Source of the DNA: Fimbriimonadaceae bacterium
GTDB taxonomy: Bacteria > Armatimonadota > Fimbriimonadia > Fimbriimonadales > Fimbriimonadaceae
Direction: 5' to 3'
Length of the DNA: 64,000 nucleotides
Assembly: GCA_019638675.1 (NCBI GenBank)
Contig: JAHBTE010000001.1
Coordinates: 2,202,605-2,266,604, forward strand
Part shown: positions 52,986 to 62,728 of the stretch, piece by piece
How positions within the stretch are numbered: the stretch's first letter is position 1
Layout of the letters: each line of letters begins with the position of its first letter
Position numbers and translations under genes: made by a program
Notes under the pieces: model-generated
The model's database searches: none
What the model was told of the DNA's origin: nothing
The model's input: only the letters and a program-made list of their open reading frames with translations

Positions 52986-53795
52986 ATGCGAACTCGGGCG
53001 TTTACGCTAATCGAACTTCTCGTCGTGATTGCGATCATTGCAATCCTTGCCGCCATTCTCTTCCCTGTTTTTGCCCAGGCGAAGGATGCGGCTAAGAAAA
53101 CCCAAAGCCTCAACAACCTCAAACAAATCGGTACCGCTTCTCAGATTTATCTGGCTGATTACGACGATATGACGCCGCCTGTGTTTTGGTACGATCCTGC
53201 CGCTCTTGATTATCCAACCGCCCAAGGGTTCCACTACTATCCATTGCTCTTGCTGCCTTACACAAAGAACGAACAAATCTTCCTGTGTCCAAAAGATCGC
53301 GATACTGATCCCGCTCTCACCGATCCAGACGGTAAAGGTAGATTTGACCCAACCAGTTCGTTCCGCTACTACTTTATGGGGGCTAATCCAAGTTACGGAT
53401 ACAACTACCGCTACTTAAACAGCTACCTTGGAACTGTGATGATTGGTGGTATGCCAACTCGCCAGTTTTCCGGTGTTTCTTCAACTTCCATCGAAAACGT
53501 GAGCCAAACCATCATGTTCGCGGAATCAACTATGAAGAACCTTCGCGGTGTCAACGCGAACCCAGGCTATTCCCTTATCGAACCTCCGTTTGCCGTCAGC
53601 GGTACGACATACACTGGCTGGACAGGAACTTACCCAGACGCTCGTTCACAAGGTCAGCTTTGGGGACGATTCGATAAGAAATCTGTATTGGTGGGCTGGC
53701 TGGATAGCCACGTTAAGTTCACACCGATTCAATCGCTCAAAGCGCAAGGGACAACTGAACAAGAAGTCAACCGTTTCTGGAATGGTATGAACTGA
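52986..53795 (+). CDS. Solitary type II pseudopilin-like protein (DUF1559 style)
   Basis: A 269-aa prepilin-like protein: MRTRA then [24 protein letters not shown], with Glu+5 and cleavage expected after Ala-5. The long soluble domain begins [34 protein letters not shown] and ends with [12 protein letters not shown], as in the DUF1559/H-X9-DG proteins that are numerous in Planctomycetes and Armatimonadota. It is far from the secretion operon. The 220-nt gap upstream (52766-52985) holds no obvious feature, and no Shine-Dalgarno sequence precedes the ATG. Confidence 0.87.
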   Translation: MRTRAFTLIELLVVIAIIAILAAILFPVFAQAKDAAKKTQSLNNLKQIGTASQIYLADYDDMTPPVFWYDPAALDYPTAQGFHYYPLLLLPYTKNEQIFLCPKDRDTDPALTDPDGKGRFDPTSSFRYYFMGANPSYGYNYRYLNSYLGTVMIGGMPTRQFSGVSSTSIENVSQTIMFAESTMKNLRGVNANPGYSLIEPPFAVSGTTYTGWTGTYPDARSQGQLWGRFDKKSVLVGWLDSHVKFTPIQSLKAQGTTEQEVNRFWNGMN

Positions 53796-53817
53796 AGAGA
53801 ATCAGCGGCTAGTGGAT

Positions 53818-54690
53818 TTACGGCAGATGTCTAAAATCCACTGGTCGCAAATAGTATTCGTTGATCGATGTCGTGCTCGTCATTGCGACCGTTGGTAATT
53901 TCCGCTTCCAGTGAGTGCTGGCAACCCGCTTTCTCACGATTTCAATATCTTTCGTCTTATAGCCGAGTGCCTCAATCTGATCGGTTTCGTAGCGGCTCAT
54001 CATGAGAATTAATATCTCATCTGCGAGAGCATAAGTGATGCCGAAATCGCCTTCGTCAGTCTGACCTTCAATTAAATCAGCAGTGGGTGGCTTAAGGCGG
54101 ATTTCTGCCGGAACTCCAAGATATTCGGCAAGTTCAAAAACCTGCGTTTTGAATAGATCGCCCAATGGATTAATCGGAGGGGCATCATCACCATGCCAGG
54201 TGTAGTAACCAAACATTCGTTCGGTTTTATTCCCCGTGCCGAGAGGAAACCCACCAAGTCGAGCGGCCTGATCGTAAAGCACGATCATTCTGGAGCGAGC
54301 GCAGACATTCCCTAAGCGGTAAGGAGTCATTTCCACACTCGGGATTTCGCCATAGCCATCCACCATCGGCGTGATATCAATTGTTTCCGCTGGCAACCCA
54401 AGATCATCGATCACCAACTGAGCATGATCCAAACTCGCGCTTGAACTGACTTTGTACGGCAACCGAAAAACAAATGTGTTTTCTGCTCCAAAAGCTAACG
54501 CTGCAAGATAAGTGGTGACCGCTGAATCAACCCCGCCACTTAAACCAATAATCGCTTTGTTCACGCCGCGCTGGACAATGCATTCCTGGCGCAAAAACTC
54601 GACTAAATATTCTGCCAACAATTTCGGCTCGCAATCGAGCATTTGCCGAGCGGGTGAACTGATTTCCCCACGTACAACGGGAATTGGCAT
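53818..54690 (-). CDS. nadE: NH3-dependent NAD+ synthetase
   Basis: About 290 aa. The PP-loop ATPase motif IIGLSGGVDSAVTTYLAALAFG is intact, and GLPAETIDITP, NVCARSRMIVLYDQAARLG, GTGNKTERMFGYYTWHGDDAPPINPLGDLFKTQV and LIEGQTDEGDFGITY fit NadE, which amidates nicotinate adenine dinucleotide. No glutaminase domain is attached, so ammonia is the N donor. The open frame begins at GTG 54771, only 15 nt from the divergent gene; ATG 54714 or 54690 are more reasonable, and I chose 54690. Confidence 0.88.
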   Translation of the reverse strand: MPIPVVRGEISSPARQMLDCEPKLLAEYLVEFLRQECIVQRGVNKAIIGLSGGVDSAVTTYLAALAFGAENTFVFRLPYKVSSSASLDHAQLVIDDLGLPAETIDITPMVDGYGEIPSVEMTPYRLGNVCARSRMIVLYDQAARLGGFPLGTGNKTERMFGYYTWHGDDAPPINPLGDLFKTQVFELAEYLGVPAEIRLKPPTADLIEGQTDEGDFGITYALADEILILMMSRYETDQIEALGYKTKDIEIVRKRVASTHWKRKLPTVAMTSTTSINEYYLRPVDFRHLP

Positions 54691-54786
54691 CAAAGAAATG
54701 GTACCCGTAGGCATAAAATCAGGACTAGCACAACCCCCGACCATGCTATCCCGTCTTAGGCAGTAGACCACTATCGGGATCGCACC

Positions 54787-54999
54787 ATGAAAGTCGGAAA
54801 AATCATCGCAATTGGCATATTGGCAATCATTGCCGTGTTCTTTGGAGTTCCTCTTCTCACCGGGCTCATCGGCGGACTGCTCGCCCTGATTCTCAAACTT
54901 GCAATTCCCGCCCTCATTGTGCTCGGGGTTCTGTATGCGATCTATCGCATTTCGGGCGCGGATAAATCTCTGCCCGGAAACGGCAAATCACTCCCTTAG
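54787..54999 (+). CDS. Small membrane protein
   Basis: A 70-aa protein composed almost wholly of two hydrophobic helices, GKIIAIGILAIIAVFFGVPLL and LIGGLLALILKLAIPALIVLGVLYAIYRI, with a Gly/Ser/Pro-rich tail. No family recognised. The ATG follows nadE divergently and the gene ends 29 nt before the acylase start, so it may be cotranscribed with that gene. Confidence 0.5.
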   Translation: MKVGKIIAIGILAIIAVFFGVPLLTGLIGGLLALILKLAIPALIVLGVLYAIYRISGADKSLPGNGKSLP

Positions 55000-55028
55000 C
55001 AACTGGCTTGCGCGGGTAAAACGGAGCC

Positions 55029-57284
55029 ATGTTTGGCCCGTTTGTAGTCGCAATCGCTTTAGGATTAGATTTCCAGTCCTCACAAGTTGAGCCTGCGATC
55101 ATTCGCGATTCCTACGGTGTGCCAATGATTCGTGCAAACAACACGGCAGAAGCCTATCGCTTAATGGGCAAAGCTGTGGCCGAAGATCGCCTGTGGCAAA
55201 TGGAAATGTCCCGCCGCAATGCTCGCGGTCAAATGGCGGAAGTGCTCGGTTCAAACTACGTAGCCAGCGACGAATCAGCTCTTGCAAAGTCGTACACCGA
55301 TAGCGAATACAAACAACTGATCAGCCAACTCCCTCAAGATATTCAGGCGAACTGGAACGCCTATGTCGCGGGGATCAACGAAACCATCAAAGCGCGCATT
55401 GCGACCAATACTCTGCCGGAACAGTATGCTCTATTTGGCTTTGAACCTCGCGAATGGACGGCAACTGATTCTGCCGCGATTGGAGTAGGGCTTGCCCGCC
55501 AGTTTGGTCAAGGCGGAGCCGGGGAAATCCGCAACTACGCGCTTATTCAATATCTTCGCACTCGACCTGCAGCTAAAGATAAATTGCTCGACGTTCTCGA
55601 TGATCTCGCCTGGCAAAATGATTCTCGCGCTCCTGTGACCGTTTCCAAGCGCGATGACCCTACGCTTCGCGAGCCGCAGATATTCAATTTCACTCGGGCC
55701 GAATCGGAAGCTCAGCTTGCTGCCCTGCCGCCAACAAATCTCCTTGAACTCGCACGCGGAGTTCGCACTGCGTCAAATGAAGCGCAAGAGTTGGTCGCTG
55801 AAGCGAATGCAGTTCCCTACAAGGTTGGAAGTTACGCCATCGCAGTGAGCCCACGCCGAAGCGGAACCGGAAAGCCGATGCTCCTTTCCGCTCCACAAAT
55901 GGGTCATACCACGCCAAGTATCGTTCACGAAGTCGCGGTTGATTCACCTGATTTGAAAGTCGCTGGGATGGATGTACCGGGGATTCCCGGCGTGTTGATC
56001 GGCTACTCGCCCTTCGCCGCTTGGGGATTCACCAGCGGGGTTGCTGACTTGGAAGACATCTTCGTCAGCCGATTGACCGAGGGCGACAAATATATGTCGC
56101 AAGGTGAAGAAAAGACTCTCGAAAAAATCACTTTCACCATAAAAGTTAAAGGTCAAACAGATAAAGAATTCATCCAATACCGCACAACCCACGGCCCTGT
56201 GCTTTTGCGTTCAAACGGAAGCAAAGCGGTTTACAGTTTGCGATCAGCTTTTTGGAAGCGGGAAATCTCCACTATCGCCTCTATGAATGGGTTGTATTCA
56301 GCGAAAACCAGTTCAGATTTCACGGTTGTTGCTCAAGGGATGCCCGTGAGTTTCAACCTCTTTTTTGCGACAAAAACTGGCGATATCGGCTACCGTTACT
56401 GCGGATTAATGCCTCTCCGTGCAAAAGGAGTTGACCCACGGATGCCAACTCTAGACGAAAAGGAATTCCAATGGCTTGGCTTTGTGAGTTCCAGCAATAT
56501 GCCAAGAACGGATAACCCGGATTCCGGAATTATCACAAACTGGAACAACAAACCCGTTGCTTGGTGGCCGAACGGTGACACGCCAGTCTGGGGAAGGGTT
56601 TTCCGAAATCAAGTACTTAACCAAGCTATTCCCGAAGGCAAGCTCACCAGCTTTGATTTAGAAAAAGCAGCTTGGACAATCGCCCGGCGTGAAACCGACA
56701 CTTCCCTAGAATTTCAGCCGTGGATTCGCCGCGCAATTCAGGCAATGCCGAATACAGAGCCAGACCGAACCGCCCTTGACCAGCTTGCTGCCTTTGAAGG
56801 CTGGAATGTGGAAGGCTCCATCGGCGCAACTCTTTATGCAAACACCGTCAGTGAACTCCGTAACCTGATGTTCGCTCCGCCACTGGGTAATTTCACGGCG
56901 GATAATTTATTCAGGCAAGTCATTCAACCGCACGTTATTCTTGAGGCTTTGGATCAGAAGACAAACGTGAACTTCATTCCTGAAGGTCAAACTCCGCTTT
57001 CAACCGTACAGACAGCAATTCGCTCAGCGATTGCCCTTACTAAGAAACAGCGTAGCGAAGTAATCGCGAATTGGGGTTTCCGTCCAGGCTCGATTCAAAT
57101 CCCGGGAGAAGACGCGGTTCCTTACATCAATCGAGGAACATACATTCAAATTACTGAACTAGCTGGTTGGACATTTGCCCGTTCAGTTGCTTCTCCAGGA
57201 GTCACCGAAACTGGCAAAAACTCCCGCGATCAAGTGCCTTTGGCAAGATCGTGGCAATTTAAAACTATGTGGGGCTGGCAATAG
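55029..57284 (+). CDS. Penicillin acylase-family Ntn hydrolase, divergent
   Basis: A 751-aa putative autoprocessed amidohydrolase. The alpha-chain region has VEPAIIRDSYGVPMIRANNTAEAYRLMGKAVAEDRLWQMEM, typical of the family. The beta-chain start is VGSYAIAVSPRRSGTGKPMLLSAPQMGH, putting the nucleophile Ser at about 268; in most members the next residue is Asn (GSN) but here it is Tyr, and the usual dpH motif reads APQ. TTHGPVL, MNGL and NWNNKP are as expected. The N-terminus is a weak signal peptide (MFGPFVVAIALGL). GGAG precedes the ATG closely. Substrate is unknown; acyl-homoserine lactones and beta-lactams are family examples only. Confidence 0.8.
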   Translation: MFGPFVVAIALGLDFQSSQVEPAIIRDSYGVPMIRANNTAEAYRLMGKAVAEDRLWQMEMSRRNARGQMAEVLGSNYVASDESALAKSYTDSEYKQLISQLPQDIQANWNAYVAGINETIKARIATNTLPEQYALFGFEPREWTATDSAAIGVGLARQFGQGGAGEIRNYALIQYLRTRPAAKDKLLDVLDDLAWQNDSRAPVTVSKRDDPTLREPQIFNFTRAESEAQLAALPPTNLLELARGVRTASNEAQELVAEANAVPYKVGSYAIAVSPRRSGTGKPMLLSAPQMGHTTPSIVHEVAVDSPDLKVAGMDVPGIPGVLIGYSPFAAWGFTSGVADLEDIFVSRLTEGDKYMSQGEEKTLEKITFTIKVKGQTDKEFIQYRTTHGPVLLRSNGSKAVYSLRSAFWKREISTIASMNGLYSAKTSSDFTVVAQGMPVSFNLFFATKTGDIGYRYCGLMPLRAKGVDPRMPTLDEKEFQWLGFVSSSNMPRTDNPDSGIITNWNNKPVAWWPNGDTPVWGRVFRNQVLNQAIPEGKLTSFDLEKAAWTIARRETDTSLEFQPWIRRAIQAMPNTEPDRTALDQLAAFEGWNVEGSIGATLYANTVSELRNLMFAPPLGNFTADNLFRQVIQPHVILEALDQKTNVNFIPEGQTPLSTVQTAIRSAIALTKKQRSEVIANWGFRPGSIQIPGEDAVPYINRGTYIQITELAGWTFARSVASPGVTETGKNSRDQVPLARSWQFKTMWGWQ

Positions 57285-57318
57285 CCGGGCGCACAGCCTA
57301 GGTTCAAAACCCGCCACA

Positions 57319-58671
57319 ATGTATCCGATGATCACGATTGTCGGTGGTGGAATGGCTGGCTCGGAATGCGCTTACATCTGTGCGCAGGCTGGCCTGAAAG
57401 TGCGGCTTTACGAAATGCGTGGGCCACACCAAACCCCCGCCCACAAAACCGATTACCTAGCCGAGCTTGTCTGCAGTAATTCCTTCAAATCGCAAGATCC
57501 GGCAACTCCGGCCGGCCAACTGAAAACCGAAATGAAGGCGCTGGGTTCTCTGCTCATCCCCACCGCCGAAAAGCACTCTGTTCCTGGCGGATCGGCCTTA
57601 GCCGTGGATCGCGATCATTTTGCAAAAGCGATCACTGAAGCTTTGTCAAGTCATCCTAACGTTGAGATCATTCGGGAGCAGTTCACTCCTGAAATGGCGG
57701 AGGCGCTTCTAGAATCAGGCGAACAGTTGGTGATTGCAACTGGACCGCTCACCAGCGAACCGTTAGGTCAATGGCTCGCCGCACTCACCGGGCAGGAACA
57801 CCTTTATTTTTACGATGCCGTTTCCCCAACTGTAGATGCCAGCACCCTCAACATGGATGTGATATTCGCCCAGTCGCGTTACGACAAAGGCGAAGGCGAT
57901 GATTATCTAAACTGCCCTTTCAATAAGGAAGAATACGATGCGTTTATCACTGCTCTCGTTGCGGCAGACCGCGTGCCATTAAAAGACTTTGAAGACCCCA
58001 AGTATTTTGAAGGTTGCAAACCCATAGAAGAGATCGCTAGCAAGGGGCATGACTCCTTAAGATTTGGCAACTTCAAGCCGGTCGGTTTGCGCGATCCTCG
58101 TACTGACCGCCGCCCCTGGGCCGCTCTCCAACTCCGTCCGGAAAATCGTGAGAAAACTCTTTACTCTCTTGTCGCTTGCCAGACGAGAATGAAGTGGGGG
58201 CCACAACTTGAAATTCTCAAAATGGTTCCAGGGTTAGAAAACGCAGAATTCGTCCGCATGGGAGTGATCCACCGCAACACCTACATTGAATCGCCAAAGG
58301 TGCTCACGCCTTGGCTGGAGTTCAAATCCCGCCCAGGGCTATTCCTTGCGGGGCAGATCACAGGTGTAGAGGGTTATGTCGAATCTGCCGCAATGGGAAT
58401 CTACGTTGCCCATACGCTGATTCGTCGTTCACGAGACTTAGAGCCGGTGGTTCCTTCCCGACCCAGTGCATACGGTTCAATCATCAGCCACCTGAGCGAC
58501 GCAGAAACTGAGCGGGAATTCGCTCCGATGAATATCAACTGGGGATTGTTCCCTGATCCAGAACCTTTCATCAAGAATAAAGGCGAACGAAAAATCGCGA
58601 AACTCGCCGCCGCAGAAACCGCGTTTAATAGTTGGCTTGCCGAGCTTGGCCTGCTCACTCCTGCTCCATGA
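57319..58671 (+). CDS. trmFO: tRNA (uracil-54-C5) methyltransferase, folate/FAD-dependent
   Basis: About 450 aa from ATG 57319 (57328 also possible); the longer frame reaches back into the acylase gene. FAD motif ITIVGGGMAGSECAYICAQAG is followed by RLYEMRG, HKTDYLAELVCSNSFKS, GSALAVDRDHFA, LYFYDAVSPTVDA and the late GQITGVEGYVESAAMG. TrmFO makes ribothymidine at tRNA position 54 using methylenetetrahydrofolate; it replaces TrmA in many Gram-positives and deep lineages. It overlaps the next gene by ATGA. Confidence 0.95.
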   Translation: MYPMITIVGGGMAGSECAYICAQAGLKVRLYEMRGPHQTPAHKTDYLAELVCSNSFKSQDPATPAGQLKTEMKALGSLLIPTAEKHSVPGGSALAVDRDHFAKAITEALSSHPNVEIIREQFTPEMAEALLESGEQLVIATGPLTSEPLGQWLAALTGQEHLYFYDAVSPTVDASTLNMDVIFAQSRYDKGEGDDYLNCPFNKEEYDAFITALVAADRVPLKDFEDPKYFEGCKPIEEIASKGHDSLRFGNFKPVGLRDPRTDRRPWAALQLRPENREKTLYSLVACQTRMKWGPQLEILKMVPGLENAEFVRMGVIHRNTYIESPKVLTPWLEFKSRPGLFLAGQITGVEGYVESAAMGIYVAHTLIRRSRDLEPVVPSRPSAYGSIISHLSDAETEREFAPMNINWGLFPDPEPFIKNKGERKIAKLAAAETAFNSWLAELGLLTPAP

Positions 58672-59012
58672 GTCAAAAAGTAATTAGCCTGCACGGCCTC
58701 GTTATGAATGCGGTTGAAACCGACCCTTGCGGCGTGATTTCATCGGAAACCATATTTGAATTCGAGCAGGTTGATACTTTTGTAACCGCACAATACAAAG
58801 GCGGGAAGATTCGCCAGGGATATCTGGTTGGCAATCTCTTAGCCAACAAACTTGAGTTTCGCTACTGTCAAATTCAAGTTGATGGTACTTTGGATGGCGG
58901 CTCCTCCAAATGTGATGTTCTATTGTCCGAAGGTCTTGTGCAAATCATCGAGCACTTTAACTGGGAATCACGCGAAGGACAGGGCAGAAACGTGATTCAA
59001 GAAATGCGTTAA
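58668..59012 (+). CDS. Small beta-barrel protein, family often mis-annotated as N-acetylglutamate synthase
   Basis: About 114 aa from ATG 58668, which overlaps the trmFO stop. It follows the pattern of a small family carrying SSETxFxFxQ, then AxYxGGxIxxGYLVG (here VTAQYKGGKIRQGYLVG) and a closing HFNWESREGQGRNVIQEM. Public annotations often call these N-acetylglutamate synthase, but no GNAT or ArgA motif is present and the enzyme function is unsupported. The 125-aa frame from 58632 would lie within trmFO. It converges directly on nhaA with zero intergenic bases. Confidence 0.7.
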   Translation: MSQKVISLHGLVMNAVETDPCGVISSETIFEFEQVDTFVTAQYKGGKIRQGYLVGNLLANKLEFRYCQIQVDGTLDGGSSKCDVLLSEGLVQIIEHFNWESREGQGRNVIQEMR

Positions 59013-60239
59013 CTAAGTTGCCTGCATTGCACCGGTATCAATGTCTTCCTCATTCGACTTGCCTTTGTTCTGACTAATCGCGAATATTGCTATCGCCATA
59101 AGAGCCGAAAGAAGTGATCCAGCCATGACGCCGAATTTCGCTAGTTCTGCAGATTCTGAACGTCCGAACGCGAGTGCTCCAATGAACAAACTCATCGTAA
59201 ATCCAAGTCCCGTCAGGATGCTGAGAGCATAAAACTGAAGCCAAGTCGCACCGGATGGCAAGTCTGCAACCTTAAACCGAACTGCAATCCAAGTAACAAA
59301 CATGACGCCAATCTGCTTGCCAAAGAACAGTCCTGCGAAACAGCCAATTGTAACTGGATGCATGACCATCGCGCCAGTGAAGGAGCCCAGTGCGATTCCG
59401 GAATTGAAAAATGCGAACACGGGCAGAATCCCATTTGCAACCCATGGGTGTAGCGCATTTTCCAATGAAACTAGAGGCGATTCTTGGTTTTCTTTCCCGC
59501 GCATTGGAATCACCATCGCCAGCAGAACTCCAGCAATCGTTGCGTGAATTCCTGACTTGTAAACGAGGAAGAAAAGGAGAATTCCCGGGATCAGATAGAA
59601 CGCGAGATTGGTGACTCGCATTCGGTTAAGCACAACGAGTCCAGTAAGAAGAATCCCAGCAAAGGCAAGGTGCACCACCGAAATTGAAGCAGTGTAAAAG
59701 AATGCAATCGCCAGAACTGCCATCAAGTCATCAATAATCGCCAAGGCAGTCAGAAAAACGCGAAGTGAAAATGGAATACGGTTTCCGAACAGCGAAACAA
59801 TCGCGAGTGAAAATGCGATATCTGTAGCAGTTGGAATTGCCCAACCTCGCATTTCCCCACCTGGCTGACGATTAATCAGCACGTAAATAATTGCCGGGAT
59901 CGCTACGCCGCCGATTGCGGCAATGGCAGGTAACACGGCCTTCTTAGCCGAAGAAAGCTCGCCCGAGAGTACTTCACGCTTGATTTCCATTCCAACGACT
60001 AGGAAGAAAATCGCCATCAAGATGTCGTTGACAAAAAAGTGCGCGGTTAAATCGTAGGCACTGCCCAGAAAGTTAAGGTTCAGATGATAGTGAGTGATTG
60101 CGTCGTAGATCTCAGCTAACGGCGAATTCTTCCAAAGGACAGCTATCAAAGCCGCCGCGATAAGAACAACACCGCTCATCGCTTCCACGCGGATGTAGTT
60201 AACGACTGCCCTTATCTTCCGAAACTTCGGTATTTTCAA
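59013..60239 (-). CDS. nhaA: Na+/H+ antiporter NhaA
   Basis: A 408-aa polytopic antiporter exchanging external protons for internal sodium. The helix carrying the ion-binding pair reads FLTALAIIDDLMAVLAIAFFY (adjacent Asp-Asp), and AIPTATDIAFSLAIV corresponds to the TM4 assembly region; MEIKREVLSGELSS and FFNSGIALG are also typical. Around eleven hydrophobic helices are visible. It starts at a TTG with GGAGGG upstream. Monocistronic in appearance. Confidence 0.95.
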   Translation of the reverse strand: MKIPKFRKIRAVVNYIRVEAMSGVVLIAAALIAVLWKNSPLAEIYDAITHYHLNLNFLGSAYDLTAHFFVNDILMAIFFLVVGMEIKREVLSGELSSAKKAVLPAIAAIGGVAIPAIIYVLINRQPGGEMRGWAIPTATDIAFSLAIVSLFGNRIPFSLRVFLTALAIIDDLMAVLAIAFFYTASISVVHLAFAGILLTGLVVLNRMRVTNLAFYLIPGILLFFLVYKSGIHATIAGVLLAMVIPMRGKENQESPLVSLENALHPWVANGILPVFAFFNSGIALGSFTGAMVMHPVTIGCFAGLFFGKQIGVMFVTWIAVRFKVADLPSGATWLQFYALSILTGLGFTMSLFIGALAFGRSESAELAKFGVMAGSLLSALMAIAIFAISQNKGKSNEEDIDTGAMQAT

Positions 60240-60404
60240 TTTCCGCCCTCCATAGCCCGTTTCTTAATTCTTTAATGAACCTACGCCCAAAACGCCTGCT
60301 TCATCTTACCGGTGCCTCTTGTTGAAGCGTTGGCCCCATTCGGGCCTTTAATTTCCGTCTCAAACAACCGGGGAATTTGCGACCTGATGTGTCAAGCTAA
60401 ATGT

Positions 60405-61526
60405 ATGAAATCTGAGTTTGTGGTCGCTACTCCCGAGCTTCCCGATGCCAAACATCTTAAGAATACTGTTGAGAAGCTGGCCTCTTATCCCACTAGGAAT
60501 TCTTTATCCGCACACATCAAACCCGCTTGCGAATGGTTGGCTGATCAACTCAGGCCGCTCCCCAAAATGCAAGTTGAGGTCATGGAGTACACGCTGCCGA
60601 AGGGTCGGAGAGTCCCCAACGATATGCCTTGCTACCAAGTCGTCGCAACTTTGCCTGGCAAATCGGATCGCCGGATTATTATCGGCGGGCATATTGACAG
60701 CCTGAACTTAGAAGTCAAACCAGAAGAGGGGCCAGCCCCTGGAGCAAATGACGATGCTTCTGGAGTTGCTGTAGTCGCAGAACTTGCCCGTATCTTGAGT
60801 GCTACCGAGCATGAGCAAACCTTAGTGTTCGTTGCCTTCTCCGGCGAAGAGCAAGGATTATTAGGTTCAACTGCTTTGGCAAAGCGAGCAACTGATGAAA
60901 ACTGGACAATTGACGCAGTTTTGAACAACGATACAGTCGGTTCTTCAGGAAACCTTGCAGGTCAAAAGGATAACAAGCGAATTCGCATTTTCAGTGAGGA
61001 ATCCGAGAATCACCAATCGCGCGAACTCGCTCGAATTGCTGAGTTCTTTATTCGCCAAACCATGCAGGAATTCAGGGCGAAGCTCGTGTTTCGGCGCGAT
61101 CGGTTTGGTCGTGGTGGTGACCACACACCGTTCGCTAACGCAGGGTTCAATGCTGTTCGATTTATAGAAGTCCACGAGGAATACACCCACCAGCACACAC
61201 CACACGATTTGGTTGAACACATGGATTTTGAGTACCTGGCGCAAGTCGCGCAGGCTAACTTAGCGGTTATGGCTACGCTGGCTCAAGCTGGCCCACAACC
61301 AAAAAATGTAAGGATGGTCAGAGCGGATCACCATGCAACACGCCTAACATGGGATGCGCTACCAGGTCAGAAATACGTCGTGTATCATCGCGAAACAACA
61401 TCCCCTACATGGGAAAAAGCTATTCCTGTGGGTGAGGCAAAAACCCACACGGTTGATTTGGTTAATGTAGATGACCACATTTTCGCGGTAGGAGCCGAGT
61501 ACGGCATCCCAGTTGAAGCGGTTTAG
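60405..61526 (+). CDS. M28-family zinc peptidase
   Basis: About 373 aa from ATG 60405; the open frame extends to 60312 but those residues do not resemble a signal peptide. The co-catalytic zinc site is complete: GGHIDSLN, GANDDASG, SGEEQGLLGS, NNDTVGSSG and the late EVHEEYTHQHTPHD. This is an M28 aminopeptidase-type enzyme. Residues ~310-373 form a small beta domain (VRADHHATRLTWDALPGQKYVVYHRE) like fibronectin-III. No convincing export signal is seen. The stop lies 1 nt before the next gene's ATG. The 165-nt gap upstream (60240-60404) holds nothing I can identify. Confidence 0.85.
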   Translation: MKSEFVVATPELPDAKHLKNTVEKLASYPTRNSLSAHIKPACEWLADQLRPLPKMQVEVMEYTLPKGRRVPNDMPCYQVVATLPGKSDRRIIIGGHIDSLNLEVKPEEGPAPGANDDASGVAVVAELARILSATEHEQTLVFVAFSGEEQGLLGSTALAKRATDENWTIDAVLNNDTVGSSGNLAGQKDNKRIRIFSEESENHQSRELARIAEFFIRQTMQEFRAKLVFRRDRFGRGGDHTPFANAGFNAVRFIEVHEEYTHQHTPHDLVEHMDFEYLAQVAQANLAVMATLAQAGPQPKNVRMVRADHHATRLTWDALPGQKYVVYHRETTSPTWEKAIPVGEAKTHTVDLVNVDDHIFAVGAEYGIPVEAV

Positions 61527-61527
61527 T

Positions 61528-62721
61528 ATGGAGAGGGCAAAGTTAAGGGCTTATCGGGCGCATAAGCAAGGATTGATCGGTCAGCCTTTTGCAAATCTTT
61601 CGCCATCCGAAATTCTTGAGAAAACTGGCTGGGTTCGCGGAGTTGGTTCCGCCGCACCTTATCAGCACTTTGCAACACGGGCAAACTTCAGCCGAGAGCA
61701 AATCGACCAAGCCGTCGCTAACCTAGAAATCCACGAACTCCCCGCTGTGCGTGGTTGCACATACATTGTTCCAGCTTCCGATTACGCCCTCGCGCTTCGG
61801 TTTTCTCAGGCAAATGACGTATTTGCTCCGACTTCACCCGAACGAGCTTTGGGAATCACCAAGGAAGAACTAGAATCCCTTGCTGAATCCACACTCAAAG
61901 TGCTCTCAAAAGGCAACTTCCAAACAAACGACATCAAGAAAGAGCTAGGTGGCAAAGTGCGTTCGTTTGGCGATGAAGGCAAAAAGCGTGGTATCTCCAC
62001 CGATCTTCCCGGTGTCATCAACCGATTGCAAACGACCGGGCAGATTCGGCGAATCCCAACCAATGGGCGGCTAGATCAAGAAAAGTATATCTACACTCTT
62101 TGGCAAGATAACCCACTCAAGGGTGCCGAGCCATCGCCGGAAGCACTCCAAGCAGAAATAGCGCATCAATTTTTCCAATGGATCGGGCCAGCGACAATTG
62201 ATGAATTCCGGTGGTTCACTGCTCTTCCCGCGGGAAAATCGAAAGCGGCCTTTCAAAACGCAGGCTTGGTTGCAGTTGACGACCTTTACTACGCAAACCC
62301 AGAAGATGCCGATGAGTTTGCCACGTTCAAAATCCCATCCGGGCCAGATATCCAAATCCTTGCCAGCCTCGATAATCTCGTCTTGCTCGCAAAGTGCCTG
62401 TACGACATAGTGGATGAGTCAGATCATTCTAAGAGTTTCGATGGGATCACGCTTGGCGACACCAAAGGGTTTGGCGATCCGACCTGCCACATGATCGCAG
62501 ACCGAGGACGACTCATCGGCTACTGGCTGTACGATCCAGACAATGAGCGGATCGTCTACAAAGCTTGGTCTGGCGATGCAAAAGCGATTGAAAGCGCAAT
62601 TCTAAAAGCTCAAAACCGTATTAAAGAAGAGTTAGGAGATTTCCGATCTTTTAGTCTGGATTCCCCAAAATCCCGTCAGCGCAGAATACAATTACTGAGC
62701 GACGGAAAACCGATCCAATAG
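61528..62721 (+). CDS. Winged-helix DNA-binding protein (AlkZ/YcaQ-like)
   Basis: About 397 aa from ATG 61528 (a TTG at 61513 is in frame inside the peptidase gene). The protein is built of repeated winged helices; AHKQGLIGQPFANLSPSEILEKTGWVRGVGSAAPY at the front and LASLDNLVLLAKCLYDIVD near the end are reminiscent of the HTH_42 family, which includes the DNA glycosylases AlkZ and AlkX/YcaQ that unhook crosslinks. The QxQ catalytic pair of true AlkZ is not evident, so glycosylase activity is uncertain. Probably cotranscribed with the M28 gene. Confidence 0.65.
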   Translation: MERAKLRAYRAHKQGLIGQPFANLSPSEILEKTGWVRGVGSAAPYQHFATRANFSREQIDQAVANLEIHELPAVRGCTYIVPASDYALALRFSQANDVFAPTSPERALGITKEELESLAESTLKVLSKGNFQTNDIKKELGGKVRSFGDEGKKRGISTDLPGVINRLQTTGQIRRIPTNGRLDQEKYIYTLWQDNPLKGAEPSPEALQAEIAHQFFQWIGPATIDEFRWFTALPAGKSKAAFQNAGLVAVDDLYYANPEDADEFATFKIPSGPDIQILASLDNLVLLAKCLYDIVDESDHSKSFDGITLGDTKGFGDPTCHMIADRGRLIGYWLYDPDNERIVYKAWSGDAKAIESAILKAQNRIKEELGDFRSFSLDSPKSRQRRIQLLSDGKPIQ

Positions 62722-62728
62722 AACAGCC

